Of a stretch of DNA of 64,000 bases, positions 50,085 through 59,274 are shown in pieces. Below the pieces are notes generated by a model, which had not been told where the DNA came from, made no database searches, and saw only the letters and a list, made by a program, of their open reading frames with translations. Source of the DNA: Rhodococcoides fascians A44A (lineage in GTDB: Bacteria > Actinomycetota > Actinomycetes > Mycobacteriales > Mycobacteriaceae); the NCBI RefSeq assembly GCF_000760735.1, contig NZ_JMEX01000008.1:2008042-2072041 (forward strand). Reading direction: 5' to 3'. The translations under genes were made by a program, and so were the position numbers. How positions within the stretch are numbered: position 1 is the first letter of the stretch; every line of letters starts with the position of its first letter.

Positions 50085-51244
50085 CAGTATTCTTCGACGA
50101 GGTTTTCCGAGACGTACTCGTGGTCGATCTCTTCACCGAGGCCGGGGCGGTCCGGCATGTGCACGATTCCGTTCTCGTCGATGGGATCGACGATGGACTT
50201 CAGGTGCGGGGGAACCCAGTCGTAGTCGGTGTGCGGGTGGAGCAGTCCCCGCTCGTACCAGTGAACGTTGGGCGCCCCGCCGACGAGCGCGAGGTTGGGG
50301 GCACCGTTGCCGTGGATCTCGCACTCGAGCCCGAACCCGTCGGCCATGTGCACCGTCTTCATCGCCGGCGTGATCCCGCCGCCGTTCATCGCGCCGACCC
50401 GCAGGATGTCGCAGGCTTCGTTGGCGATCCACTCCGACCTCGACTTGTGCCGTCCCGGAGTGGTCTCGGGACCGATGACGGGGGTGTCGATCTGGTCCGC
50501 GAGCCACTTGTACGAACGCAACGAGAACTCGTCCATCGGTTCCTCGAACCAGGCGAACTTCAACCGGTCGAGTTCGCGGCCCAACGTGAGGGCTTCGGTG
50601 CGCGAGTACCAGTGGTAGCCGTCGAGCATCAGTGAGAAGCCGGGTCCGACGGCGTCGCGTACCGCGGCACAGGCGTCGATGTCGCGGTGGAGGTCGGGGG
50701 CGCCGGGGTGCGGCGGCATCCAGGTGTGCAGCTTGATGCCCTGGTAGCCGCGTGCCTTCAGATCGCGAGCGAAGGACGCGAAGTCCTCCGGTGAGGACAG
50801 GCCGCCCTCGATGTCGTCACCGCACATGGTGCTCGCGTACGCCTTCACCTCGGAGCGGGCTCCGCCCAGCAACTTCCACACCGGTGTGTCGAACTTGTTG
50901 CCCGCCAGATCCCACAGAGCCTGGTCGACGTAGCTGAGGGTGTGCTCGGGCAGTTCGACGGCCTTGGTGCGTTGACGGATCGCGAACTTCTTCTCGACGG
51001 ACTCGCGGGCGAGCGGATCGGTGCCGATCAGGACCGACTGGAAGTACTGCTCCACCTGGTCCTGACGCAGGTAGTTGGGCTTGCCGAGAACGTAGCCGCT
51101 GGCTCCGTCGGAGTCGGTGATGCGCAGCAACGCCTGGGTGGACTGGCTGGACGGGCCGGGGTGACGGTGTCCGTAGGAGTCGACCGACGTGCGCGCCTCC
51201 GTCTTGAACACCTGCACGGCAACTTCCATGATGACGCTGGACAT
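50084..51244 (-). CDS. Enolase-superfamily acid-sugar dehydratase/epimerase, specificity unknown
   Basis: 386 aa, mandelate-racemase-like. Active-site candidates: K171 and H173 (GIKLHTWM), metal ligands D208 (LMLDGYHW), E234 (WFEEPMDEF) and E260 (GPETTPGR), and H311 (ECEIHGNG). The K-x-H strand-2 motif differs from the K-x-K of gudD and the galactarate dehydratase in this window, so it acts on another acid sugar. It is co-transcribed with a sugar importer and the IclR gene, which suggests that its substrate is what the importer brings in. Confidence 0.85.
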   Translation of the reverse strand: MSSVIMEVAVQVFKTEARTSVDSYGHRHPGPSSQSTQALLRITDSDGASGYVLGKPNYLRQDQVEQYFQSVLIGTDPLARESVEKKFAIRQRTKAVELPEHTLSYVDQALWDLAGNKFDTPVWKLLGGARSEVKAYASTMCGDDIEGGLSSPEDFASFARDLKARGYQGIKLHTWMPPHPGAPDLHRDIDACAAVRDAVGPGFSLMLDGYHWYSRTEALTLGRELDRLKFAWFEEPMDEFSLRSYKWLADQIDTPVIGPETTPGRHKSRSEWIANEACDILRVGAMNGGGITPAMKTVHMADGFGLECEIHGNGAPNLALVGGAPNVHWYERGLLHPHTDYDWVPPHLKSIVDPIDENGIVHMPDRPGLGEEIDHEYVSENLVEEY

Positions 51245-51256
51245 GGTGCTTATCCC

Positions 51257-52582
51257 CTATTTGCCCTGACGGGCATCGTATTTGGCCTTGGAACGATTGA
51301 GCTTCTCGGCGAAGTCGTCGGCGAAGTCCTGGGCGCTGAGCTGCCCGATCAGAACCTTCTGCCACTGGCCCAGCATCTGCACCTGGACGATCTTGCCGAA
51401 GTCCGGCAGGTAGTCCGGCGGCGTGACCAGGACGGTCTTCGGGTCGTCGAGTGCGGCCTGAGCGGCCTGTACGGACGGCATGTCCTGGAACGACGGCGCC
51501 GATCGCGCAACGGTGTTGACCGGAATCTGGCCGACGTTCTCGTTCCAGTACGCCTGCGACTCCGGAGACGTCATGAACTCGAGGAACTTCCAGGCTGCAG
51601 CCTGGTGCTGACTGGACTTGAAGACCGTGTACGACGGGAACGGGTCGGTCATCACCGTGCGGACGCCGTTGTCCGCGAGCGGAAGTGCGACTGCGCCGAC
51701 CTTGTCGCCGAGCGCCTTCCTGTGGTTGCTGAGCGAGCCGAGGTTATGCTGCATCATCGCAACCGACCCGCCCCCGAAGCTGGCCACCATCTGCGGAAAT
51801 CCGTTGTTGACGTCGGCGGTGGGAGTGTCGACGTCGTACAGAGCGGCGAATCGTTCGATGGCCTCGACCATCTCGGGGCGGTTGACCGTCGATTCGCTGC
51901 CGTCGAAGAAGTTCTCGATACCGGTCGTCGCGAACATGTGCTGCAGGAGCGGATAGATCGATCCCGCTCCGCCGCGGATGGTGAATCCGTACCGGCCGGC
52001 GGCCTTGTCGGTCAGTGCGTCCGACGCCTCGTAGAACTCGTCCCAGGTGTCCGGTGGTTCCAGGCCGGCCTCGTCGAACCAGTCGGCGCGGTACCACAGC
52101 GTTGCGTTGTTGCTGGTGAACGGCAGACCGTAGAGCACCTCTCCGCCGCCGGACTCACGCGCGGATTCGATGATCTTGGGGTCGTAGTCCGCCTTCTGAG
52201 GCGAGGCGTCGAGGAACTGGTCCAGCGGAATGACGGCGTTCTGAGCGACGAGCGGAGCCAGGTAGGCCGTCGATACGATGCCGAGGTCCGGGGCCGAGCC
52301 GCCGGCCAGTGCCGTCTGGTACTTCTGCTGCGCACTGTCCGACGGCAGACCGACGTACTCGATGTCGATACCGGGATTCGCAGCTTCGAAACGGCGAATC
52401 AGCTCCTCGTACAGCGGAGTTCGATCCGGTCCGGCATTGTTGTCCCAGAAGGTGAGGGTGCCGCTGTTCGGGTCGCCCAGTGCGCCGTCGGGCAACGATG
52501 TTTCCGAACTGCATCCGGCGAGGACGAGTGCGGTGACGGCGCCGACGAGGAACGTTCTTCTGGCGAAATGTGTGGTCGTCAT
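51257..52582 (-). CDS. Carbohydrate ABC transporter solute-binding lipoprotein
   Basis: 441 aa, MalE/SBP_bac_1 family. A Tat-like signal (FARRTFLVGAVTALVLAG) ends in lipobox VLAGC. Mature region: GTLTFWDNNAGPDRTPLYEEL near the N-terminus and AAAWKFLEFMTSPESQAYWN near residue 320. It binds a sugar or sugar acid outside the cell. The operon order permease, permease, binding protein, enolase-family enzyme, IclR suggests uronate or aldarate uptake. Confidence 0.92.
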   Translation of the reverse strand: MTTTHFARRTFLVGAVTALVLAGCSSETSLPDGALGDPNSGTLTFWDNNAGPDRTPLYEELIRRFEAANPGIDIEYVGLPSDSAQQKYQTALAGGSAPDLGIVSTAYLAPLVAQNAVIPLDQFLDASPQKADYDPKIIESARESGGGEVLYGLPFTSNNATLWYRADWFDEAGLEPPDTWDEFYEASDALTDKAAGRYGFTIRGGAGSIYPLLQHMFATTGIENFFDGSESTVNRPEMVEAIERFAALYDVDTPTADVNNGFPQMVASFGGGSVAMMQHNLGSLSNHRKALGDKVGAVALPLADNGVRTVMTDPFPSYTVFKSSQHQAAAWKFLEFMTSPESQAYWNENVGQIPVNTVARSAPSFQDMPSVQAAQAALDDPKTVLVTPPDYLPDFGKIVQVQMLGQWQKVLIGQLSAQDFADDFAEKLNRSKAKYDARQGK

Positions 52583-52585
52583 TGT

Positions 52586-53467
52586 TCAGCCCTTCACCGC
52601 TCCGGCGCTGAGGCCCTGGACGAGGTATTTCTGGATGACGGCGAAAACGGCGACGACGGGCACTGCAGCGATGAGACCGCCGGCCGCGAGGACACCGAAG
52701 TCGACGTTGTAGGAACCGATGGTGTAGCTCAATCCGACTGGCAGCGTGAACTTCTCCTGGCTGCTGATGAACATCAGGCCGAACAGGAAGTTGTTCCAGC
52801 TGCCGATGAAGGCGAACGAGCCGACGGCGATGAGGCCGGGCCGCAGCAGTGGCAGCATGATGATTCGGAACGCTTTCATGCGGGAGCATCCGTCGACCAT
52901 CGCTGCTTCTTCGAGCTCCACGGGGATCTGGGAGATGAAGCCTGCCATCAGCATCGCGGCCAAAGGTAGTTGGAACACGGTGTCGGCGACGATGAGGCCG
53001 AACAGGTTGTTCACCAGACCCATCTCGCGGAACACCTGGAACAGCGGGATGAGCAGCATGGCGCCGGGCACGAACTGGCTGCACAGCAACGCCATCACGA
53101 GGGGGATCTTGGCGCGGAATTTGAAGCGAGCCAACGCGTATCCGGTTGCCAGGGCCACGAAGGTCGTCAGGACCAAGGACAACCCGGCGACGATCAGGGA
53201 GTTCTTGAAGAAGAAACTGAAACCCAGTGTGTTCCACACGGTGTCGAAGTGATCGAACGTGATGGGCCAAGGAAGCATCGAGTTCGATCCCGCGGGACGG
53301 AACGCGAACACGATCATCCAGTAGAACGGAACGAGCGTGAACAGAAGGTAGAGCGCGAGCGGAAAGCCGACACTGAAGAAACGCGGTTTGGTCTTGTGCA
53401 CGCGCAGTTCGGTGTGGGAGTCGGGTGCCGGGGTGGTGATCACCGGTCGATCGGCGGTAGTGGTCAT
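52586..53467 (-). CDS. Carbohydrate ABC transporter permease (MalG-like)
   Basis: 293 aa, six helices. The coupling loop EEAAMVDGCSRMKAFRIIMLP is the EAA motif of MalG-type permeases. It starts 4 bp after the MalF-like gene and ends 3 bp before the binding-protein gene. No ATPase gene is in this operon; the MsiK-like ATPase at 58034 probably serves it. Confidence 0.92.
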   Translation of the reverse strand: MTTTADRPVITTPAPDSHTELRVHKTKPRFFSVGFPLALYLLFTLVPFYWMIVFAFRPAGSNSMLPWPITFDHFDTVWNTLGFSFFFKNSLIVAGLSLVLTTFVALATGYALARFKFRAKIPLVMALLCSQFVPGAMLLIPLFQVFREMGLVNNLFGLIVADTVFQLPLAAMLMAGFISQIPVELEEAAMVDGCSRMKAFRIIMLPLLRPGLIAVGSFAFIGSWNNFLFGLMFISSQEKFTLPVGLSYTIGSYNVDFGVLAAGGLIAAVPVVAVFAVIQKYLVQGLSAGAVKG

Positions 53468-53471
53468 GTTC

Positions 53472-54413
53472 TCAGGCCTTGTCGCTGTTGAACTTGCTCA
53501 GGCGCAAGTAGAGGATCGAGCAGAAGAGCAGGATCACGAATGCCACGGTGGTCAGTGCCGAGCCGTATCCGAAGTCCTGGGCAGTGGTGGCGAGTTGCGA
53601 GACGTAGAGCGGCAACGTCGTCGTGACGTCTGCCGGTCCACCGGCGGTCAGTGTGTACAGCAGGTCGACGTTGTTGAACTCCCACACGCCGCGAAGCAGC
53701 GTCGAGAGAATGATGACGGCCTTGAGGTGCGGGAGGGTGACGAAACGGAACCGCTGCCAGCGGTTGGCGCCGTCGACGTTCGCAGCCTCGTACAGATCCT
53801 TCGGTGCGCTCTGCAGTTCCGCGAGGATCAGGATCGCGAAGAACGGGACACCACGCCACAGTTCGGCGACCGACGTGGCCCAGAACGCGGTGTCGGGATC
53901 GGCGATGGGCGCGGCCGTGCCGTCGCCGATGCCCATGTCGCCGAGTAGCTTGAACAATCCGGTCGACGGGTTGTAGATGAGCAGCCAGATGCCGGTCGTC
54001 AGAACTCCGGACACGGCCCACGGCGAGAACACGAGCGCGCGGGCGAGTCCGCGACCGCGGAAGACCTCGTTGACCAGCAGTGCCAGCCCGAGTCCGAGGA
54101 TCAGCTGGAAGACGACCTGCACACCGACCCATTTGGCGGTGACGACGAGGCTGTTCCAGAACGCGTCGTCGGCGAACATGAGCTTGAAGTTCTCGAGGCC
54201 GGCAAAACCGTTGTCCCACGGCGTCGTCGGGTTGTAGTACTGCAGGCTGTAGTAGAAGACACTGCCCACGGGGTAGAAGATGAAGACCACGAGCAGTACG
54301 ACGACGGGTGCGATGAGGATGTAGGGCGCCGAGATGCGGCGCTTCTTCCGGATCGGGGCAGCTGCGGTGGACGCAGCCGTTCCTCCCGATCTGGGTTCGG
54401 TGGTGGTGACCAT
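53472..54413 (-). CDS. Carbohydrate ABC transporter permease (MalF-like)
   Basis: 313 aa, six helices with an N-terminal cytoplasmic tail of about 30 residues. YEAANVDGANRWQRFRFVTLP is the EAA loop; PWAVSGVLTTGIWLLIYNPSTGLFK is typical of UgpA/MalF. ATG 54413 is chosen. First gene of the importer operon; the palindrome at 54597-54612 lies in its promoter region. Confidence 0.92.
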   Translation of the reverse strand: MVTTTEPRSGGTAASTAAAPIRKKRRISAPYILIAPVVVLLVVFIFYPVGSVFYYSLQYYNPTTPWDNGFAGLENFKLMFADDAFWNSLVVTAKWVGVQVVFQLILGLGLALLVNEVFRGRGLARALVFSPWAVSGVLTTGIWLLIYNPSTGLFKLLGDMGIGDGTAAPIADPDTAFWATSVAELWRGVPFFAILILAELQSAPKDLYEAANVDGANRWQRFRFVTLPHLKAVIILSTLLRGVWEFNNVDLLYTLTAGGPADVTTTLPLYVSQLATTAQDFGYGSALTTVAFVILLFCSILYLRLSKFNSDKA

Positions 54414-54596
54414 GGGTGACGCTCCGAGGGTGACGGGCCTGTGCGGCATGGGTTCCGGTGGGCGTGAAGAGGAACGGTTCAGGTAAGTCCGGGTGACGGG
54501 GTTCCGGGTGACGGGGCTGGGCGAGCGAGCCGCAGACGCTGCGGTACGGGCGCGTCGTTCAGGCGTCGTTCTAGGGTCGCTCGATCGCTCTCATCC

Positions 54597-54612
54597 GTTC
54601 ACGTATATGAAC
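54597..54612. promoter_or_regulatory. GTTC-N8-GAAC operator candidate, importer operon
   Basis: GTTCACGTATATGAAC, with arms GTTCA and TGAAC, 184 bp before the first permease start. Near-identical to the site at 57955-57970 and related to that at 55745-55760. The IclR protein of the same operon is the candidate ligand. Confidence 0.65.
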
Positions 54613-54681
54613 TCACGTCTTCTATGTGAATTGCTGTGACTTACTATGACCGCAGTCACAAGCCGTGTCAAGCGTGACGGG

Positions 54682-55752
54682 TCATACCATTCTGCCCAAC
54701 CACGCAGCTGCGGCGTCCTGCATGTCCGAGGTGAACACGTGGCCGCCCTCGAACCACTGGGTGGTGAGCGCGTCGGATCCTCCGTACGCGTGCTGAAGTG
54801 CAGCTTCTGCGTCGGACATGCCCTTCGGCCCGAAATGGCTGTCACGCCGGGCGAATTGAACCAGCAACGGCGTCGGGAAACCGGAGGCGGCCACGTCCGG
54901 CCAATCGCACACAGCCGGAAGGCCTGGGGTGATCATCAGCCAGGTGGTGTCGTCGGCGTGACCGTCCGCGACGTCGGCGAACGTGCTCATCATCGCGGTG
55001 ATCACCGCTGCCTTCACCTCCGCCGCGGCGAGCAGATGCGCGACCCTGGCGCCTCCACCCGAGAACCCGGTGACACCGATTCTCGACGCATCCACACCAG
55101 GAATCCCCCGCAGCACCTCCAGCGCCACCAGGTCCTCCCGGAGAACCTGTCGAGCCAGCGAAGACCCGGTCAAGGCAGCTGTCTTCGCCAGTCCGTGCTC
55201 GTGCTCACGAGCCGCGACCTCGTACCGAGCGCTCGAATCCAGCGCCGACGCGCCGGCTGCCTTCTTCGCTCGCTCGGGAAAGTCCTCCCACGCCACCCGG
55301 CGACTGCCCCAGGGAAAGACGTCGTGCACGAGGACGGCAAAGCCGGCGGCGACGAGTCCCGCCGCCACGGACCTACCGTCGTACCCGCGTCGTCGCATGT
55401 CGGACAGGGCGGCGATCGGTCCGTCCGGACCGTCGGCCACCTTCTCCTTGCCGTGGAACTTGATCCCGTCGTGCGCGTGGAGGAGCAGAACGGCGGGTAG
55501 GTCACGGTCCGTGCGGTTCGCAGGCGTCAGCAGCCAGGCCTCGGTCGGAGCCGTCTCCCCGGGGACCGTCCAGGTCAACTCGATGCCGTCGACGCCGGAG
55601 TTCTCCGTGTCTGCGGCTGTGTCGACGTGCCACGTGCGGCCGAAGGCGACGTGGGGAGTGCCCTCGTGCAGGTCGGGTGTGGACCCCAGGGCGCGGAGGA
55701 TCGCTGCTCGACGGTCCGATCGTGGACAGCCGCGCTCGTCATGTGTTCCCAT
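54682..55752 (-). CDS. Alpha/beta hydrolase, dienelactone-hydrolase-like
   Basis: 356 aa. LLLHAHDGIKFHGKEKV holds the oxyanion region, IGVTGFSGGGARVAHLLAA the nucleophile (GFSGGG), LLVQFARRDSHFGP the acid region and WFEGGHVFTSDM the catalytic His. It is near acetyl-xylan-esterase/dienelactone-hydrolase proteins. Within a uronate cluster it could open an aldarolactone made by uronate dehydrogenase or remove esters from uronates; both are inference. ATG 55752 lies inside the palindrome at 55745-55760. GGAG seven bases upstream supports it. Confidence 0.8.
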   Translation of the reverse strand: MGTHDERGCPRSDRRAAILRALGSTPDLHEGTPHVAFGRTWHVDTAADTENSGVDGIELTWTVPGETAPTEAWLLTPANRTDRDLPAVLLLHAHDGIKFHGKEKVADGPDGPIAALSDMRRRGYDGRSVAAGLVAAGFAVLVHDVFPWGSRRVAWEDFPERAKKAAGASALDSSARYEVAAREHEHGLAKTAALTGSSLARQVLREDLVALEVLRGIPGVDASRIGVTGFSGGGARVAHLLAAAEVKAAVITAMMSTFADVADGHADDTTWLMITPGLPAVCDWPDVAASGFPTPLLVQFARRDSHFGPKGMSDAEAALQHAYGGSDALTTQWFEGGHVFTSDMQDAAAAWLGRMV

Positions 55753-55760
55753 GTGTGAAC
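55745..55760. promoter_or_regulatory. GTTC-N8-GAAC operator candidate, hydrolase/55798 gene pair
   Basis: GTTCCCATGTGTGAAC lies between two divergent start codons only 46 bp apart, overlapping the hydrolase ATG. Same arms as 54597-54612 and 57955-57970. One bound protein could block both genes. Confidence 0.5.
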
Positions 55761-55797
55761 TCCGTCCCATCTGTTGAATCCATCCTGAGGGGTTTGA

Positions 55798-56976
55798 ATG
55801 TCCGAGCACACCGTCGACCGCATCGTCGCGCACGCCTACCCGTGGGACGTGCTGGGCGACCCGCACTTCGTCCAGCGCGCCCTGGACCTCGGCGTTCGAG
55901 AGGTCGCGCTCGCCGCGAGCTACCACTCGACCCGTGCAGCCACCCCCCTGCATCCGCAGCACAAAGTGGTCGACGCCCACCACGCGGCTCTGTACCGGCC
56001 CGTGCGCGGCGACGCGTGGGACGGCCTTGCGATCGCCGCCCCGACGGCATCATGGGGTGGCTCCGAGGACGCATTCGGCGACGCCGCCGCGCTTCTCGTG
56101 GCAGCCGGAATCAAGGTGCACGCGTGGATCGTGCTGTCCCACAGCACGATCATCGGCCAGGCCAACCCGGGCGCAACCGTCGTCAACGCATTCGGCGACC
56201 GGTACCCGTACGCACTGGCACCCGGCCACCCGGACATCGTCGCGTACGCACGCACCCTGGCAAGCGAAGCGATCCGCGGTGTCGACGTGTACGGCGTGTC
56301 GGTCGAAGCCGCAGGTCAGCTGGGAATCGCGCACGTCGGGCCGCACGAGAAGACCGACGGGGCCTACCCCGGAATCGGGGACACCCTGATGTCGATCAGC
56401 TGCACTCCCCGCGAGCTGTCCGCCTGGGCCGAACACGGCGTCGACTCGGACAAGATCGTCGCGAAACTGCGCGACGGAATCGACGCATTGTCCGCGGGAA
56501 CGTTGGCGCCGTCGTCGACGATCGAGGACGTACTCGACGGCGTGGAAGCCGACGCCGTGTTGACCGTGCGCCACGCCGACGCCGACCGGCTGCGCGGAGC
56601 AGTACTCGCCGCCGTCCGAACCGAGTCGCCCGGCGTCCGCGTCACGCTGCACGGCCACCCCGATCCCTGGAAGACCGGCCCATCGCCTGCCTTGACCAGC
56701 ACCGCCGCCTCCGACGTCGACGCCGTCCTCGTCTCGGCCTGGCCCGGAACCGCCGAAACCGTCTCCGTCGTGCAGCGCACCCGAGCCCTGGTGGGAGAGA
56801 ACACCGCCGTCGGCGCCTACGTCTCGGTGTTGCCGCCGAAGAAACTCGACGACACCGGCGCCCACGTCGCCGCCACCGTCGCAGCCGGGGCGAACGAACT
56901 CCACCTCTACCACCTCGGACTGGTCAACAAGCCACAGCTGAACGCCCTCGGCTCCGTCATCGCGGACTACTCCTAG
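55798..56976 (+). CDS. Uncharacterised protein in the uronate cluster, probably a TIM barrel
   Basis: 392 aa, alanine-rich and soluble. Not recognised as a named family. Alternating strand-helix pattern and the segments DLGVREVALAASYHSTRA, IKVHAWIVLSHSTIIG, RGVDVYGVSVEAAG and NELHLYHLGLVNKPQL resemble TIM-barrel glycosidase-like proteins, with repeated His and Glu at strand ends. Divergent from the hydrolase under a shared palindrome, and convergent with uronate dehydrogenase; a role in uronate or uronoside handling is a fair inference. Confidence 0.7.
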   Translation: MSEHTVDRIVAHAYPWDVLGDPHFVQRALDLGVREVALAASYHSTRAATPLHPQHKVVDAHHAALYRPVRGDAWDGLAIAAPTASWGGSEDAFGDAAALLVAAGIKVHAWIVLSHSTIIGQANPGATVVNAFGDRYPYALAPGHPDIVAYARTLASEAIRGVDVYGVSVEAAGQLGIAHVGPHEKTDGAYPGIGDTLMSISCTPRELSAWAEHGVDSDKIVAKLRDGIDALSAGTLAPSSTIEDVLDGVEADAVLTVRHADADRLRGAVLAAVRTESPGVRVTLHGHPDPWKTGPSPALTSTAASDVDAVLVSAWPGTAETVSVVQRTRALVGENTAVGAYVSVLPPKKLDDTGAHVAATVAAGANELHLYHLGLVNKPQLNALGSVIADYS

Positions 56977-56990
56977 CTGCTCACCCCCGC

Positions 56991-57045
56991 CGCACCGAAC
57001 GTGACGTTCGGTCACTTCAAGTGACCGAACGCCACGTTCGGTGCG
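56991..57045. terminator. Long hairpin between convergent genes
   Basis: Two 27-nt arms (56991-57017 and 57019-57045) pair with one mismatch around a single base; the core is GACGTTCGGTCACTT. It lies between the stop of the 55798 gene and the stop of the uronate dehydrogenase gene and would serve both. Confidence 0.7.
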
Positions 57046-57059
57046 AACAGGGCAGCCCA

Positions 57060-57872
57060 CTAGTGCATGCGTGTGCCCAGTGGGTGGTCGCAGAAGGCAC
57101 CACCGACGCGCTGGAGGATCGGGTCGTCGAAGGTCCATTCGTGGTCGGCGAGGAATTCGTCGGCGAACTGCTCGGCGTCGTCCTGGGGCTCGTATCCGAT
57201 GGCGGCGCCCTGCTCGCCCGACCACCAGGCGCGGGAGTTCTTCGAGATTCCCCAGACGGTGTGGAATCCCTTGGCGCTGTCGGAGAGTGACGCTTCGATG
57301 AGGCGGGCGGTGTCGGCCGGCGACATCCAGCTGGCCAGGCCGCGGTAGTTCGGTGGCTTCTCGAAGCTCGATCCGATGCGCAGATTCACCACGTCGATTC
57401 CGAAACGATCGTGATACAGCCGTCCGAGTGCTTCGACGGCAGCCTTCGACCAGCCGTAGAAGCCGTCGGGACGCGGGCCGACGTCGCCGGGCAACGGCTT
57501 TCCGCCTGCCTCGTCGTGCGTCCAGAAGCCCACCGCGTGATTGCTCGACGCTGCCACCACCCGGGTCACTCCGTGGGTCACGGCAGCGTCGAAGATCGCC
57601 TGGGTGCCGTCGACGTTGACCGAGAGGATGTTGACCCAGGAGTCCTCGGTGCTGAGGCCGCCGAGATGCAGGATGGCGTCGACGCCGTCGACCGCACGCG
57701 ATACGGCGTCGCGATCCGTGACCGATCCTTGGACGAATTCTTCTGTGGCGAAGTCGATATCGGTGATCTCGGCGATGTCGAACAACCGCAGTGTCCGGTC
57801 CGGGCGACGTAGCAGTGGCCGGAGCATCTTGCCCATGTTTCCGGCCGCGCCGGTGATCAACAGCGTCGTCAT
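57060..57872 (-). CDS. udh: Uronate dehydrogenase
   Basis: 270 aa extended-SDR protein, against 265 in Agrobacterium Udh. GAAGNMG at 8-14 binds NAD, Ser 110 (AASSNHAVGFW), Tyr 139 and Lys 143 (YGWSK) form the active site, and NLRIGSSFEKPPNYRGLASW is the substrate loop. It oxidises D-glucuronate and D-galacturonate to the aldarolactones. This is the entry step that links the importer to the glucarate and galactarate dehydratases. Divergent from the ABC ATPase gene, sharing the palindrome at 57955-57970. Confidence 0.92.
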   Translation of the reverse strand: MTTLLITGAAGNMGKMLRPLLRRPDRTLRLFDIAEITDIDFATEEFVQGSVTDRDAVSRAVDGVDAILHLGGLSTEDSWVNILSVNVDGTQAIFDAAVTHGVTRVVAASSNHAVGFWTHDEAGGKPLPGDVGPRPDGFYGWSKAAVEALGRLYHDRFGIDVVNLRIGSSFEKPPNYRGLASWMSPADTARLIEASLSDSAKGFHTVWGISKNSRAWWSGEQGAAIGYEPQDDAEQFADEFLADHEWTFDDPILQRVGGAFCDHPLGTRMH

Positions 57873-57954
57873 GTTTCCTCGTTTCCGTCGAAAAGTCTTG
57901 TGCTGCGCATCACGTTAGTGCATAGTTCGAAACGAAGTCACCATCTTGACTCAA

Positions 57955-57970
57955 GTTCACATACATGAAC
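57955..57970. promoter_or_regulatory. GTTC-N8-GAAC operator candidate, udh/ABC ATPase
   Basis: GTTCACATACATGAAC lies 83 bp before udh and 63 bp before the ATPase gene, in between the divergent promoters; a TTGACT sequence ends 6 bp to its left. Differs at only two positions from the site upstream of the importer operon. Confidence 0.65.
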
Positions 57971-58033
57971 ACTACGTTCACCTCCCACTCGGATCGTCCG
58001 GCACGTTCCTGCCGGTGAAGGAGCACACCCATC

Positions 58034-59113
<1,080 letters not shown>

Positions 59114-59167
59114 CGGGCTTTCGGGATGGAGATGCATGCAGTCCGGTGTATTTCCATCCCGCGTCGG

Positions 59168-59234
59168 CGATGCTGAACCAGTATCGATGTATCCACAAAT
59201 AGTCTTGGACTTGAATGAATGGACCTCCTAGCGT
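59168..59234 (+). promoter_or_regulatory. Shared LysR-type promoter, copy at the galactarate dehydratase
   Basis: CGATGC (59168-59173), 7 bp, GTATCGA (59181-59187), 17 bp, TTGGAC (59205-59210), 18 bp, TAGCGT (59229-59234). Same layout as the three other copies. GGACCTCCTAGCGT here and GGACTCCTAACGT at the aldehyde dehydrogenase promoter are similar around the -10. Confidence 0.85.
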
Positions 59235-59274
59235 GTGAGGTACACCACCAGCCGTTCAAGGGAGATCAGTCGCA

